Origin: Poecilobothrus nobilitatus
Lineage: Eukaryota > Arthropoda > Insecta > Diptera > Dolichopodidae
NCBI GenBank assembly: GCA_947095535.1
Contig: OX352774.1
Span: forward strand, 29,528,496-29,592,495
Length of the DNA stretch: 64,000 nucleotides
Direction: 5' to 3'
Shown here: positions 1 through 13,493 of the stretch, one piece after another
Numbering within the stretch: position 1 is the stretch's first letter
How the letters are laid out: every line of letters begins with the position of its first letter
Translations under genes and position numbers: made by a program
The notes under the pieces: model-generated
The model's input: the letters and a program-made list of their open reading frames with translations, nothing else
Told to the model about the DNA's origin: nothing
Databases searched by the model: none

Positions 1-425
1 ATTCTATTTGTATTTTACAATATTATTTAAGGAAAATCAGTTTATCATCTCTCACCTTTAAAGTTACTAATTATCAATTAAACTACAATAAAAAGTCTGA
101 TGCCTAAACTCAAAGTTTTTTAAAGAGAAAAAAAGAGAACGTTCGTTACCCACCTGTAGCTGTATACAGTTCAAATTCTTAAATGACACTATTCAGCAAA
201 TGGAAGTTCATTTATGACTTGAATATCTTGAATATGGAACGATCTTCCACATCATATATTTCTTAAAATTAGGAATGATTATATTTTCAATTTAAATAGA
301 TTTAAGGAGAACGTCAACATTTTTCATATTTTTACAAACCCTTAAACCTATTTTTACTTCATAGCAGAATTTTCGTTTGCCCAAACAGAATAATAGTAAA
401 GTTTTGTAAATCTATTGTTTGGTCA

Positions 426-541
426 AAAAGGGAGGTGGTGTTTAGTGCGTTAAAGTACCACATGTTGATAGAAGAATCATGTTCGTACAGTGCCTTTTTA
501 AAGTCTTTCGATTATACTCACCTACCTCTATAAAAAAAATT
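426..541 (+). mobile_element. LINE 3'-UTR fragment
   Basis: The words gggaggtggtgtttagtg and gttaaagt, followed by a cacat motif, match the inverse of 40947-41049 almost base for base and, more weakly, the tail of the LINE copy at 12992-13493. An A-run follows at 533-538. This is a short 3' remnant of the same LINE group; no protein part is present. Confidence 0.5.
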
Positions 542-759
542 TTGCGTTAATATCAAATAAAATCTAAGAACCAATTTAAACTAAGTATTTAAAAAAGAAA
601 CATCAACAAAGTTTTATAAGTCATATTTATTCCAATAAATAAGTCAAAATATAATTCCAATTGTTCAATTTAATATATAGTTTAAGTACGAAATAATTAC
701 AACACAGCAAATTGAATGATACGAACGTTAATTTAAATACCAATCATCATCCAATTGTG

Positions 760-1576
760 GGCCCTGATTTCAATAGTCATATCACTTTCATTTTTTATGA
801 AAAACAAAATTTTTGAATTCAATAGTCATAAAAAATTAAAAGAAGCTGATTTTGATAGTCGTTTTTTATGAATATCCTCATTTAAAACGTCAAATTTTCT
901 CATTTTGAAATTGTTAAATGAGTGCTTGTGAATAATGAAAAAAATTAATTTAAGAAAAAATTATGAAGTATTTTATTTATATTTATGTGAATATAGACAT
1001 TTTTATAAGTAACCTATCACTATGCAATAGCATAATTTGCAAGAAAGCCCATTAATTTGTGAATTAGAAGTCGTTCCGACATGATTAAAAAAAAAGTACT
1101 AAGTACTCATAAAAAAAAAAATAAAAAAGTTCAACTTTTAAGCCCGGCCTAAAAAACAAAACCCAAAAACTAAGGAACCACTTTTCGGAACTTTTTTTAA
1201 TTTTTTACTTTTTTTCTCTTACAGTATTGGGTATACAACGTTTTTTAAATCATATTGGTCCGAATTCTTGCTCTGAAGATACGGAGGCTTCTCAAAAATA
1301 ACAGCACGTATTTATAGAAGTCAGTATTTTTTGTTCTCATTATGCAGACAATATTATTTAATAATTTACGAGCACTTATTTTTTTACTTATAGCTTTTCT
1401 TTGTATAGCCTTTTACCTCAAAAATAGAAAGTATTGCGGTTTAAAAAAAATATATAAATCATTTTAATTTTAAATTCCATTTCATTTTGCCCGACCATCG
1501 AAATCGCAAAAAAATTATTAAAATGAAATGAAATTTTTCATTTTCATTTTTGTGAAATGACTATCGAAATCAGCGC
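760..1576. mobile_element. Foldback-like DNA element with long imperfect inverted arms
   Basis: The left end GGCCCTGATTTC and the inverted right end GGCGCTGATTTC are near identical, followed by [AG]ATAGTCAT in both arms. Homology between the arms continues inward: a segment around 1030-1100 is an inverted copy of 1225-1300, both containing a variant of AATCATnTnGGnnCGA. The whole 0.8-kb unit could therefore fold into a long hairpin centred near 1165. Flanks CAATTGTG (752-759) and CAACTGTC (1577-1584) match at 6 of 8 positions and may be a worn 8-bp target duplication, as in hAT or related superfamilies. There is no coding capacity. Confidence 0.6.
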
Positions 1577-1584
1577 CAACTGTC

Positions 1585-3846
1585 TATCCGTTGAATATAC
1601 ATATATTGGCAATCTCAGCTTTGTCAGCTTTTGTTCTAACAATTTGTTTTGTTAAATCTCTACTAAAAATATCTTTCCCTTATTATAATAAGGCCTGCAC
1701 AAAAATATATTTAAAATTAAGAATAATCCTATTTGGAAAAATTTAAATTTCATTAGAAATCAGAATTTATATACCATCGAGATATATTTATATCCTTTAT
1801 GGAATATCTTATATCTACAATCCTGTATTATTCAAAATTCAAAATATGTATATGACAGTTTTAATATTAGCTATGACTATATACAATATTTAGTTCTATA
1901 TGTAATTTTCAATAAATATAGGGAAGCTCTATGACAAAAGCCCCTATCAAATAATTTCATTTCTTAATATACCGTTTTTAAAATGTGGTTTTAAAAAAAA
2001 AAAACACAAATTATATCTACTGTAGAATAACATATGTTTTGGTTAAAAATAATTCTACAATGTTGCATAATGTTAAGTTAATTATCAATTTTGTTATCGG
2101 CATATTTTGTTATCGACACAAACTCTGAATTTTCCCTACCAAAAAAAATTATTTCTGACTTTCGCAGAATTTTTATAAAATTAAATATAAGATACTTTTT
2201 ATAAAACTTTTGCTAAAATTTTTCCTGTTTTTCAAGGGTTCTGGATACATACGAGATTTTAAGCAAATAGAATTTTAAGTAAAGAGGAATTTTAAGAAAC
2301 ATGAGGTAAACAGTATCTTTCATATACTAACTCTAAAAAACACATTCAAAAATTATTTACAGTACATATGAATATAATAAATACTACTACAAACATGTAT
2401 TAACCAAGGCTTTAAATATAGCTGAACAAAAAAATAAAAATTTTAAGTGAAATTTCTCAGGGTTAAAATGTTTTGTTTTATGTTTTATCCAAGAAGTTTT
2501 CCATGTTATACTGAAAAAAAAAATGAATTTCTATATTATTAAGGAATGTTGAAAAAAAAATGTTTATATGTTAGAAAAAAAACTTGAAAAAAACTTATAA
2601 TACCAACAGAATATCACCTTAATACCTTAAAATCAGATGAAAAAAAAAATTCTATTCTAATTTCCATAATCAATTCAACTATAAATCAAGAAATCAAATA
2701 TTGATAAAAAAAAAAAAAATAAGTTGAAATTTGAATTCTGCTCCATCTTATTACTATATGAAAATTTATATATATAATAATTTATCTAAGGAATTTGTAT
2801 GTCAATATCCTAACAATTTAGATCACACTTTAGATCAAAGATTTATTGTATAATTGAAATTATGATAAAAATTGAACGAAAGGAAGGAGATAAAATCAAC
2901 CGGAAAGGTTTTTCTCTCTTATAAAAATTTTTTTTTACAAAAGAATTCAAAATATAACTTCCAATCATTTGAATTATTTACAATCTTTAAATTTTGTTTT
3001 TTTTTTTTTGATTTTTATTTTTATAAATTGATTCAGATATATGTTAAAAAAAAAAAAAAACTTGTTTTTGAATAAATTTTCTTTGTAAAATTTCTTTTAA
3101 CAATTTATTTAACATAAACCACAATCAATACCACAGAAAAAATAAAATAAAAATAAAAATATAAAAGAAAATATTTTGATAAAGATTATCATATGTAATC
3201 ATTGTTGAATATTTGATGTCCTTTTTTATTTCCTTTTTTGATTTTGTGGTGTATACGCTAATATTCATCAGGAAATTTAATAAAAAATCAAAAAGAAGTA
3301 TTCAAAATTTTATGTTTTAGTTTTTTTTTTTTTTTTTTGAAATTATTCTGCAGAAAACAGTAAAAAATTTTTTTTTTTATTTTTTTATTATAAAAAGTAA
3401 ATAATAATTTTTATACACAGAAATTAGGTATAAATTATGCAATCAAAGAAACATTAAAATTTAAAGAATTTTATTTATTTTTGTAATGTTTATTTTAAAT
3501 ATAAAATTTTCTCAGCTTAAATGTTATAGAAAATTCTCGGAAAATTCGTAATATTATAAATATCTTTAAATACTGCAATTTTAAAAATAATTCAAAAGTT
3601 ATAGTTATTATCATAACACGAAGTCTTATAATAGTTTGATTATTTTTAAGAAAAATATTTGACTATACAGTTATTTTTTCTGTTAAAATGTCCCTCTTAG
3701 GAATTACAGAATCAGAAGAAGAAAATTTAATTAATTTTATTAGAATAATGATAAGGATATGATAAGATATTTAGAAAAATTCGATTGAATTAATTTTAAT
3801 TAAACATTAAGTCTAATTAAAACGAATTAAGTTTAATTTAACATAT
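1585..3846. other. Gene-free AT-rich stretch
   Basis: Homopolymer-rich DNA (for example T-runs at 2998-3010 and 3319-3338, an A-run at 3044-3060). Short open frames here consist of Lys, Phe, Ile and Asn from homopolymers and are not genes. Nothing else was recognised; 1-425 and 542-751 are likewise empty. Confidence 0.6.
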
Positions 3847-4258
3847 CCAGCCAATGATGTAGCGGTTAAAACACCGGCCTTTCATACGAATGGTCTCGGG
3901 TTCAAACCGCGGCTGAGTCATATAGATTAATAAAAAATAATATAGATTTTTCTTATAATATATAATAACTATAATATAATTAAATTAAAAATAAGTATAT
4001 ATGTCATATAAATTATAATCAATATCATATTGCAATATATAATAAAATAATAATAAAAAAATATAATTCTTGCGTAAGATAATAGATGGCGTAGAACTAA
4101 AGAAACGCCTAGTCCTGTAAAATAGCTATAGCCGAGTAATCAACGGCTTAGTGAAATAATGATTCCACAAATTGAAGATTAGTCAAATATGAATAAATGA
4201 CTTAGTGGATGTCCTATGCTCCTTATAGGAGTGGGAGGGCAAAAAAAAAGTTATTGGT
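3847..4258 (+). mobile_element. tRNA-derived SINE-like element with separate 3' body
   Basis: The head (3847-3925) has a box A-like gatgtagcggttaaaac and a box B ggttcaaaccgc at tRNA spacing, ending in a gctgagtca acceptor-like strand. An AT-rich middle follows, then a GC-richer body from 4085 with gcctagtcctgtaaaatag, then gggagggc and an A-tail at 4242-4250. The order of tRNA head, body and A-tail is that of a SINE. It is not a functional tRNA because acceptor pairing is incomplete. Confidence 0.55.
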
Positions 4259-4509
4259 TTAAAATTTTTTTAAATAATATTTATTAAATATTCTAAAAAT
4301 TATTTTATAATATATGTTAAAAAAATTTTATAGATAAATTTAGTATATAGATTCAATAATTTTTTATCATCAATTTTATTATGATATACATATTACTAAA
4401 ATCAAAACCTTAAGATTTAAATTTGTCCATAGATATAGATATCTATACTTCTACAGAAGTAAATATATCTTTAAATACATTTTTTGGTAAATATTATAGT
4501 CAAAACTTT

Positions 4510-4738
4510 TCAACTTCCATCAATTAATAGTCTGTGTTAAATTAAAAATTAAAACATACGCATTCTTATAGTATTTACTTACAATATAAATTGTCACCGT
4601 TTACGTCCAACAAAAAATTTGTCGTCACAAAACAAACTATATTTTAATTTTTCGTTTCGCTATACAATTATATTTTTAATTTGACGATGAAGCGAATTTC
4701 GATGACATGGTTCGATGGTGGGAATTGTGTTTATTATT
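4510..4738 (+). mobile_element. MITE-like dispersed repeat, copy 1
   Basis: This segment matches the inverse of 40196-40504: shared words include gtcaccg..cgtccaac, tttgtcgt, ttttcgtttc and gcgaatttcg. It ends at 4736 with cgatggtgggaattgtgttt, matching the terminal word of the other copy. Copy 1 lacks a clear left end. Confidence 0.5.
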
Positions 4739-7700
4739 AGATGTGTTTATAAAATTTTAATGTTTTTTTTTGTTTTTAGAATTTTATATCATCTAATTTT
4801 TTTTTTTTTTAACTTAACTTTAGTCTTTAAGTCTTTAAGTTTAAGTCTTAAATTTTTTTAAAAACTTAATTTAAAACTTAAACTTATGGTACTTTTATCA
4901 TGTAAATTTAATTAAGGTATACTTATGTATATGGAATGAAAACATGCAAAATACACAATATTTTGAATTTGACTTAATACATAAATGTAAATTGCAATTA
5001 AGAATATTTTCTGAATATCTATATACATTTGTTACAAGAATTTTGTATATACATACATATCCTTATATGTATTTGTTAACTAAATGAAATAAAAATTTTA
5101 CTTGCGAAAGTTGATGTATTTTAACATTCGAAAAGAAAAGTGGGCGATTAATATTATTAGCTTATTATTTTTAAGAATTTTGTGAATGAAAAAATTTAAA
5201 AATTAATATTTTTTTATTTTTTTTATTTTTCGAATTAAAAATTAAAACTTCATCTTCGATTTTTAATTTAACACCCTATTCAGAGGAACTTTAGATTTCA
5301 TATCTACATCACTCGACTATAAAATTAAAATGTACACTATTAAAGTATTAATATTGTCATTATAAATCTTATTGGTATATCAAACTAACTCAATTTCAAT
5401 AAAATTTTTATTTTTATGTAGGTATACACAGAAAAAACTCCTAATATTGCATAAAAATATCAATTGAAAAAGAAAATCAAATACCAGTTAAAAGGTTCGT
5501 AAATAATTTTGATAATGAAATAAATTTTTAATTTAAATTATAATATAACTTTAAACGAAATAAAACATAAGATTATAAAACACATTTTCTACATACATAT
5601 ATATATCTTAAAAATTTAATAGTTAAAAATTTTCAAAGTTTTCACATAAATATAATAAAAATCTATTCTTTAAGTCATATACTAAAAACATATAAGAATT
5701 TCATTTAAATATCAACATTGCATAAATTCAAAAATTTTTATTATATTATATATAACATTTATAACTCATAAAATAAAATTCAAAACTAAAATTTTCAATT
5801 AAAAGATTTAACTTTTAGTGTGAAAGATTTTTTCCTCCATTTTTAAATTTTTATGATTTAAATATATGAAATGATTTTCCAAGAAAAGTTTTTCTTTAAA
5901 AAGAAATATATACATATATGTATATTAATATATAAAATAGAAAAAAAATCTTATACCTATATACTTATAATATACTTATACTTTATAAAAAAAATCACAT
6001 TTTCTAAGATATTTTCTAAAAAAAAAAAAAATTTAAAAAACAAAAAAAGAAATAAAATAATTTAAAATTTTATTATCATTCTCTCAAAAACTTAAATATA
6101 CTCGTAATAACTTGTTAGCGAAGGATCAATATGCTCAACCTAAGAATATGTAATTTTTTTCTCTTATATATATATATATATATAGATATATATATAATAT
6201 GTATATATACTATTATTAATACATACATACATATATAGTCGTACATAAAGTAATAAAAATAAAAAAAAAAAAATGAAATAATGATGACTAGAAATCCAAT
6301 TGAAAACAGTATCTAAGCAATATATTTGGACCTATAGAATCATATGTTTTTTTTTTTTTTTTTTATTTACCATATTTATATATGTCAGTTTGATTGTAAA
6401 ATACCATATTCAATGATAAAGGTATACACATATGTATTTTATCCTGTGCCTTAAAGAAGTAAAGAAAAACACAAAAAAAAAAAAAAAAACAAGAACAAAC
6501 AATAAAATAAATAAAATTACAATGAAAATGAAAATACGCCCTCTCAATTATAAAATATATATATCGTTATTCTCTTCTTTTACTTATATACAAAAAATTT
6601 TTTTTTTTTTGTTTTTCGTTATATACCTAAATCTGAAGACACATTTTCCAATCTAAAATGAATGGCAATTTTCTAAATGAATAACGCCCTTAACTGATAG
6701 AGAAAAATTTTATATAAACACAATATAAAATGTAAAATATATAAAAAAAAAATAGAAAATTTCCTTTTTTGTTAGAAAGGAGAAAATTGATTTTTAATGG
6801 AAAATTTTTTTGCAGAAAATTTTACTCTCTAATTTCGAAAAAAAAATTTAATTGCATTTGTGAGGCGATGCTAAATTGTATTTGTAGGTAAACATTTACA
6901 AATAAAATATTCTCTAACCATTTAAAAGAAAATTTTTTTCTTTTTTTTTTGTGAAATAATTTAAAATTTTAACGGAATATTTTCATAATCGTTTTTTTTT
7001 TTTTGAAAATTGAATTCCATCAAATAAAAAAAGAATATTTTTTCCCGATATGTGAATGTTTTTTTATTATTTAAACCTATGTTTGATATTACGTTTTATT
7101 TTAATAATGGAAGTAACTTTAAAAAACCATATGTTGTGTAGTAAAAATAAAAATTAGTTAATGAATTTCGTTATTTAATAATTAATTATTAAATTACTTA
7201 TTAATTATTTTTTTAAACTCTTTGACGAATAAATTTTAATTCTTTTCCAATAAAAACAAAAAAAAAAACAATTTTTCTTATTGAATTCTTTTTGAAATGA
7301 TTTTTAATTAGAAGTTTTACATTCTTTTGTAATAATTCTTTAGTAGTGGTCAATTTACTAAACATGTCAAAAAAAAAATTTTTTAGTAAAAAATTTTGTA
7401 GAAATTTGAAAATTTCGTGTTGTAAAATTTAAAGGAAATAAAATGATAAAACAGTTAAAAAAGTATTAGAGGGAAAAAACGTGATTAAAAAAAAAAAAAA
7501 TTTTTTGCCTTAGCTTAAAAATTTATAAAAATTACAACTAACAATAGAAAATTGAAAAATAAATTGCCAAATCATTATGAAACAAATTTTGGCAAATTCT
7601 TTTAAAAATTTCGTATCAAATTAAATGTCAAAAGAATAAAATAGTATTAAATAATATTAACAATTACTATCTTTATGTTTTATAGTGATAAAACTTACAG

Positions 7701-8665
7701 AAAACAAAAACCGCAAAATTATTAAGTAAAAAAAAATGTTTTGAAAATTTTTCGAAACTTAATAGTTTGTTTGGTAGAGGACAAAGATCATCATCCTTAC
7801 ATTTAGGTCCTGAAACTCGTTCTATTATTTCAATTTAAAAGATTTTAGAACATGGAAAATTTTTTCATGTTTTTGAAAAAATTTTGATTGAATTTGATTG
7901 AATTTGAAATGATTTTACTGATTTTTAAAAAGTTTTTTTTTTATTTTGAATAAGTTAAAATTGTATATAAGTGTATTTGTACGTAGATATGTCCTACAGC
8001 CATTTTTTCATGTAATTCAAGTTAAAAATGATTTCAATAAACTTTATCTTTATTAAATGGATCGAAACTTAATAATAATTTATAAAACAAAATAAATAAT
8101 AAACAAAGCATAAAGTACAATGAAAAATATTATAAATTCTAAAATAGTGACTATTTTATTTATTTTGGTATCACAATTTGTAATTCCCAGAAAAAAAACC
8201 AAAAGACAATTTATTTAGCAGAAGCAGAAAAAATACGATATTTGATCTGTAGTTCTTAAATATTAGGAAAGAAAAACATTTTTTTTAAGTCACTTTATTC
8301 TCAAAGATCTTATTGCTCTCAATTTTAAGTGCTCAAAATTTAAAAATGTTTGGGTTTTACATAACGCAAAAATAAATACAGTAGTATAACAAAAAGTTAT
8401 AAGTACACATTTAACTTTTACCGTAAATCATGATAGCTTATAAAAATTTCTGTTGGTTAGTATTTTGAGTAGTGTAAAACACCAAATATAACTTGACTTA
8501 TAAAACCATTTAAATATAGAGTTTCTTCCAATTTTGAGAAGCTGTAGTTCCGTAAATGTTCTGGATAGATAAAAAAGTCGTTTCGTTTCATTATTTAATT
8601 ATTTATTTTTATAATATCAATCTATATCATCAAAATAGCATTGCTTTATCGTAAATATTATAATA
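4739..8665. other. Gene-free AT-rich stretch
   Basis: Apart from the microsatellites at 6164-6236 there are only A/T homopolymers. No LINE, SINE or coding signal was recognised. Confidence 0.55.
6164..6236. repeat. TA and TACA microsatellites
   Basis: A (TA)n run with minor interruptions from 6164 to 6209 is followed by an (ACAT)n run at 6220-6234. Confidence 0.85.
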
Positions 8666-9125
8666 CAGTAAAATCCGCTTAAATATACTTTCCTGATAAG
8701 TACCTTTTTCGTTTTGGGAACCAGAAATATTGATATTTTAAAATTTTCTGAGAATTGCGTACAAATATACTGACTTAAGTGCTTAGCACCTAAACCTCTT
8801 AAGTACTCTGTTTTTCAAAGCACAATATTAAAATTGTACTTTTAAGTGCTTCAAGAAACATCTATTTTTGATATTGCAAAAATACTAAATTTTTGATTCA
8901 AATTTTACTTTTAAGTGCCTCAATAAACCATCTGTAATTTGGTTTAATCATTTTCTGTAAGAAAATGTCATTAGTTATGGATAAGTTCCTACGATGAGGC
9001 AGTTAAGCGGATTTTAAATAAGTACCTTATTTGAAGCACTTATTCGAATTCGGTTAAGTGCTTTGTTCGGATAAGTGGTCAAAATTGCTAACATTTTTGT
9101 AAGAGCATTTAAGCACGTTTTACTG
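8666..9125. mobile_element. pogo/Tigger-like MITE, 460 bp
   Basis: The ends CAGTAAAATCCGCTTAAAT and (inverted) CAGTAAAACGTGCTTAAAT match at 16 of 19 positions, and the element is flanked by TA on both sides (8664-8665 and 9126-9127). CAGT termini with a TA target duplication are the signature of the pogo/Tigger branch of Tc1/mariner. The interior has repeated AAGTGCTT and AAGCACTT words in both orientations, suggesting extra subterminal transposase sites. It is non-coding, so it would have been mobilised in trans. Confidence 0.7.
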
Positions 9126-9514
9126 TATATAGAAGTTTTATACACAGACCAACAAATGGATAGAGAAGTAAAACTAATTATGTACCTATGCAATTATTTT
9201 GAAAATTATATACGTAATAAACAAAAACTTTGACAGAATTTTTAAATTGTAAACAAAAAGAAAATGTTTCGTTTTTAAAAGGTGACTTATTTTAAATTCT
9301 ATATAGGATAAATTTTAAGAAATAATTAAAATATAAATATATTACAGTTAATTCAAGCTATTTTGGTGATTTCGCAAATAATTTCTTTCTTTTTTTTTTG
9401 TTTTTTTGTAAATTTCAAAAGTGTAAATTAATAAAAAACTTGAAAGTTAACTAAATTTGTGTTTACATGTCTTTTACGCTTTTCTATTTAGTTAGCTTTC
9501 ATAATATTCAGTAA

Positions 9515-9703
9515 GGGGCCTATGTGGCCTAGTGGGTAAGAGTGTACAAAATATGCTGTAAAAACTAAGGAAGTCTGGGTTCGAATCTCACACACGTCAT
9601 AAGAATTATTGTCACTTACGACATTTACAGCCACGCCTGAAAAGGAAAGACTGCGTAATTTTCCGTTCACATTTATGTGGCAAAGAGATGCACAAAAAAA
9701 AAA
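9515..9703 (+). mobile_element. SINE family 1, copy A
   Basis: The tRNA-like head starts at ggggcctatgtggcctagtg with box A ggcctagtgggtaag and box B gggttcgaatct. The body carries an inverted repeat (gtcataag and cttacgac) and a second small hairpin cacatttatgtgg, then an A-tail at 9694-9702. It is about 180 bp and close in sequence to the copies at 18701 and 31381. Confidence 0.75.
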
Positions 9704-12497
9704 TTCAATATAATGTCAGAAAAAGGATACATACTCTTTCATCTTTAATAATAAACAAGAAAACATAAAAAACTCAAGTAAAAACCAAATACATAGGATT
9801 ATATTCCATAATACCCTTAAAAAACTCTTTTTTGAACATCAGTAGTTACAGATTTTAAATACTTAAACAAAATGATCCTACAATGTTTATAGCATGTAGC
9901 ACAATTTCCGAAAAATTTTCTTGTTAGTTCATCTTGTCCGTTCGTTTATTTTTTTAAAAAAGTTCTACACCATTTGAATGGAGCAATAAAAGAAGGCAGA
10001 AGTTTTTTTAAACTTAGAATTTATACAATTTGGAAGCCTGACTCCTTAGCACACTTTTACTCAAAATTTCTAAAGGAAAATCTAAAGGAAAATCTAAGGA
10101 AAATCTTTGAGAATTATTATTAAGTACCTATATCTCAGAAAAAAAAATTTTTTTTTTCTGCTTTTTAAGGGTTGATAGAGATAATTTTTGATAAAACTTA
10201 TGTTAAATATATAGTATTTCCTTAAAACTAAAAAATGTATCTCTTGATTTTTTCGAATTTTTTTCTTAAATAAGAAATTAAAAGAAAAATTACAAATGTT
10301 AATACAAAAGTATTATAGTCACAATTCTAAGATACTTTTTATTGTCTTTTTGTACGAGTTTAAAAACCTTTAGTTTTACATATACAGCCTTGTTTTAATT
10401 CATACATATAGTATATATGTACTACTGATATATTAATAATTTGTAAAAACACTACTGACACTACTGAATCTTATTTTAATCATAACCTAGATACTTTATA
10501 TATGTTTAAAAAATACATTTAATAAATTTATTACAAAATTGTTGTATATAAATTATATATTGTAAACAATGTTACTATTAAAATATATACACATATGCAT
10601 ATTATATATACGTTAATTTTATCAAATTAAAATATAAACATAATTATGATGACGTTCAGCATCATTTTTATTTTTATTAAAAATGAATGATGACCACTTA
10701 GGAAAATTAAATTTTATTAGCTAAATATAGTAAATACTTGTATAATATAACCCCACCATTTTCGAATTGGTATATTTATGTTCCAATAAATCTTTATTTA
10801 TTTATTTTTATACATTTTTTTTTTCATTTTTTGGACTTTATCAAAAAAAAACAATAAAATAAAAAAAAAAAATTAAAACAAAATATTAAAATGGAATGAA
10901 ACCATCCGTTTGAATATTAGAATAAATATGCAGATCATCATATAAACTGAATATCTATGCCAAAAAATATTAACGAATCATAAATAAGATGATGAATGGC
11001 TAAAAATGTATACCGTCGCATATGTTGACAATATGGTAAGAAAAAAAACAAAAAAGAAAAGAAAAAATTGAAGTACAGATTATAGTACATACATTTTTTT
11101 TTTTTTTTATAGAAATACATAAGAGTAAAATCATCATAAATTAAAAAAAAATTGTTTAACCTTATACCCTTTTTTTTTGGTTTTCTTTTTTACTATATTA
11201 AAATAAATTGCAATTGATTTTTTCATGCACTTGTAATTGAAATAAAAATTACAAAAAGTGAAAACTGTCGTGTTATAAAAAAATAATACATATTACATAT
11301 TTCTAACACAAGGCAGAATGCTAAAGGTAAAGACAAGGATCAATTTTTCTAAGAGCATTATAAATATAATAAGTTTCTCTCTGTTCTACAGATTTTGAGA
11401 CAAAGTAATGGTAATTTTAGATCTCATAAAAAGTTTTCCTCACAAGTCTCGGGAAGTCCCACAAATTTGCATAGTCGATAAAATCGTTAAAGTCCTTTAT
11501 AAGGTTACGGTTAAGGTTAGCAAAAAATTCTATTTTCAGTATGGATTATAACTGAGGTTCTACAGAAACTCTTTTTCCTTTAATTGTATTGCTATATGTT
11601 TTTTTTCTCTAACGTTAAAATAAAATTCAAAGATTAAAAAGAAGCAAATGTTGTTTTATTTTTGTCATTGTTTTTTTTTTTTTTTTTTGTTTTTAGAGTA
11701 AACAAAGAAAATACATAGTATAAGGTAAAGGCAATAAATATGGATTAGTCAATCAAAAAAAATTACTTGATCGATGATGGCACAATGTGGTTTATATTTT
11801 GAGTTAGTCACCGAAAGTATGTTTGGGGTTTTTTCTTTATTTACATATGTGGTTCATAGTTAACATACTCAATAACAGTGACAAAGCACTCTAAAAAATG
11901 ATATTTTTATCTTTTCATTATTTACTGCTTTTTATGGTAAAAAAAAAAACAATTTTGAGAAGCTTAGAAAATAATGAAAATTTTTTAAAGTTTATTGGTT
12001 TTGTAAAATAAATATACACTAAGGTTTTAAAAATAGAACTTTGAATTTTGAGAAAATAAAATAATTTAAATTTATTAAAATCAATATTTTAAATAATTTA
12101 AAGTTTTTTTCCTATCCCTATATTTATTTCAAAAATGATCTACTGAATACAAATAAAGGATGTTAACATCTTATAATTATTTTCAATTTAAAAAATTAAA
12201 TAAAATAAAACACAATTACAAAAATATTCAAAAGGACTTCGTATACAATCACAATTTAAAAGAATGTCATATTCATATAAATTGTTTAATGTTATATAAG
12301 ATCTTGCATAAGATCACTAGAAATTGGTGAAGTAGAAGTTTGTTTAGATTTTTTAACTAAATTTATATGAAGGATGCACAACATACTTATGTGCGCTTAA
12401 AAACACGTATACTACATACTAATATATGATTTGAGAGAAAAATTAATATTTTCTACCTCAATTCCTTTTTTTGATGTATCTTTTTATTTTAATTATA
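9704..12497. other. Gene-free AT-rich stretch
   Basis: Mostly AT-rich sequence with homopolymers. A slightly GC-richer patch at 11430-11530 (tctcgggaagtccc, ggttacggttaagg) has no open frame and no match to other parts of the window. Confidence 0.5.
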
Positions 12498-12649
12498 AAG
12501 GGAGTTTATCTTCCTAAAAAATAACCGAAACCAATTTCGGCATAAGTTCAAACACAAAATATAATTTGTTAGATTTTTTTATTATAAATTTTGTAAATTT
12601 TAAACGCTTTCAAAATTATTGTTAAAGTTTTTTTTTTTCTGCATTGTGT
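12498..12649 (+). repeat. Dispersed repeat, copy 1
   Basis: It matches the inverse of 20214-20386 over about 150 bases: shared words include aataaccg, ttcggcataag, aatttgttagattttttt and gtaaattttaaacgctt. Ends and class are unknown. Confidence 0.55.
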
Positions 12650-12991
12650 TATAAAATAATAAATTCTCTTGAATATTTTAGTTAAATTTAATTCAATAGA
12701 CATTAAAGACAATTCAAAAATATGTTTATATTTAAAATGAATTAAATGCTATTTTACATTTTGATGATATGTTATATTTTATGTTATTAAAAACTTATTT
12801 TCAATAATGTTTTTTTTATAAGTAAATTGCCGTTTTTCCAATTAAATGTCATGAAAAAAAATTATATACAGAATATATTAAAAAACTAAAAATTTATCTT
12901 TTTTTCTGTAATTTTCTAAAACAAAAGAAAAAAATAAACTATAATACTAGAACATCTTTATAATTTTCAATTTTCAAAAAGGATATGCGAA

Positions 12992-13493
12992 TTTTTTTTT
13001 TTTTTTTTTTTTTTTTTACGAGGGTTGGTGTGGAAAACTCGAAAGTCACCAAGAGGAACTGCACGTGCTTCCTCAAGGTAGTGTTGGACTTTAACCAACC
13101 AAAACCACTCCCCTTTTAAAACCAAACTTTAGGATGGAACCTTTAATACTAATGTACAGTTTGGTTTTGGGGATAGATAGGGATGTGGGAAGGATAATTG
13201 GGCAAATTGGCATTGGGAAATCTGGATTATGAGGGATAGGTAGGAAAATTTGGAGGGGCATTTTGAAGAAAGTTGTTAATGTTCTTCTTAAACTTAAGTA
13301 AATCGTACACATATGAATTACCAACCTTAGGGAACACATGCGATGGTATATGGTTCCACAAACGGGACGTGCGCATGACAAACGAATTTCCATAGGCTGT
13401 ATTTCGCCATCTTGATAACTCAACATGGTAGGGATGAGCATCTGTTGCCCTCCTTGTTTCTCGTTGGAAAACTTTGAGTGGAGGCATTAACAT
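12992..13493 (-). mobile_element. Jockey/I-group LINE 3' end with poly(A) tail
   Basis: The minus-strand frame at 13227-13493 encodes the C-terminal end of a LINE ORF2. It has ETRRATDAHPYHVELSRWR, then NSFVMRTSRLWNHIPSHVF, then YDLLKFKKNINNFL and a stop. The R[TS]-[AS]-RLWN-x-[LI]-P signature and the closing F-K-x-x-[VI]-N are standard for arthropod jockey-like LINEs. A 3' untranslated stretch of about 200 bases with ggttaaagtcc follows and ends in a 27-base A-tail (plus-strand T-run 12992-13018). The copy is 5'-truncated near 13500, as usual for such insertions. Confidence 0.75.

Noticed and set aside
2872..6656. Short plus-strand ORFs of 64-74 codons
   Set aside because: They are Lys/Phe/Ile-rich translations of A and T homopolymers with no motif and no coding-like composition.
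13091..13441. 116-codon minus-strand ORF
   Set aside because: Out of frame with the recognisable LINE C-terminus at 13227-13493; the same wrong frame reappears in the 278-bp duplicates.
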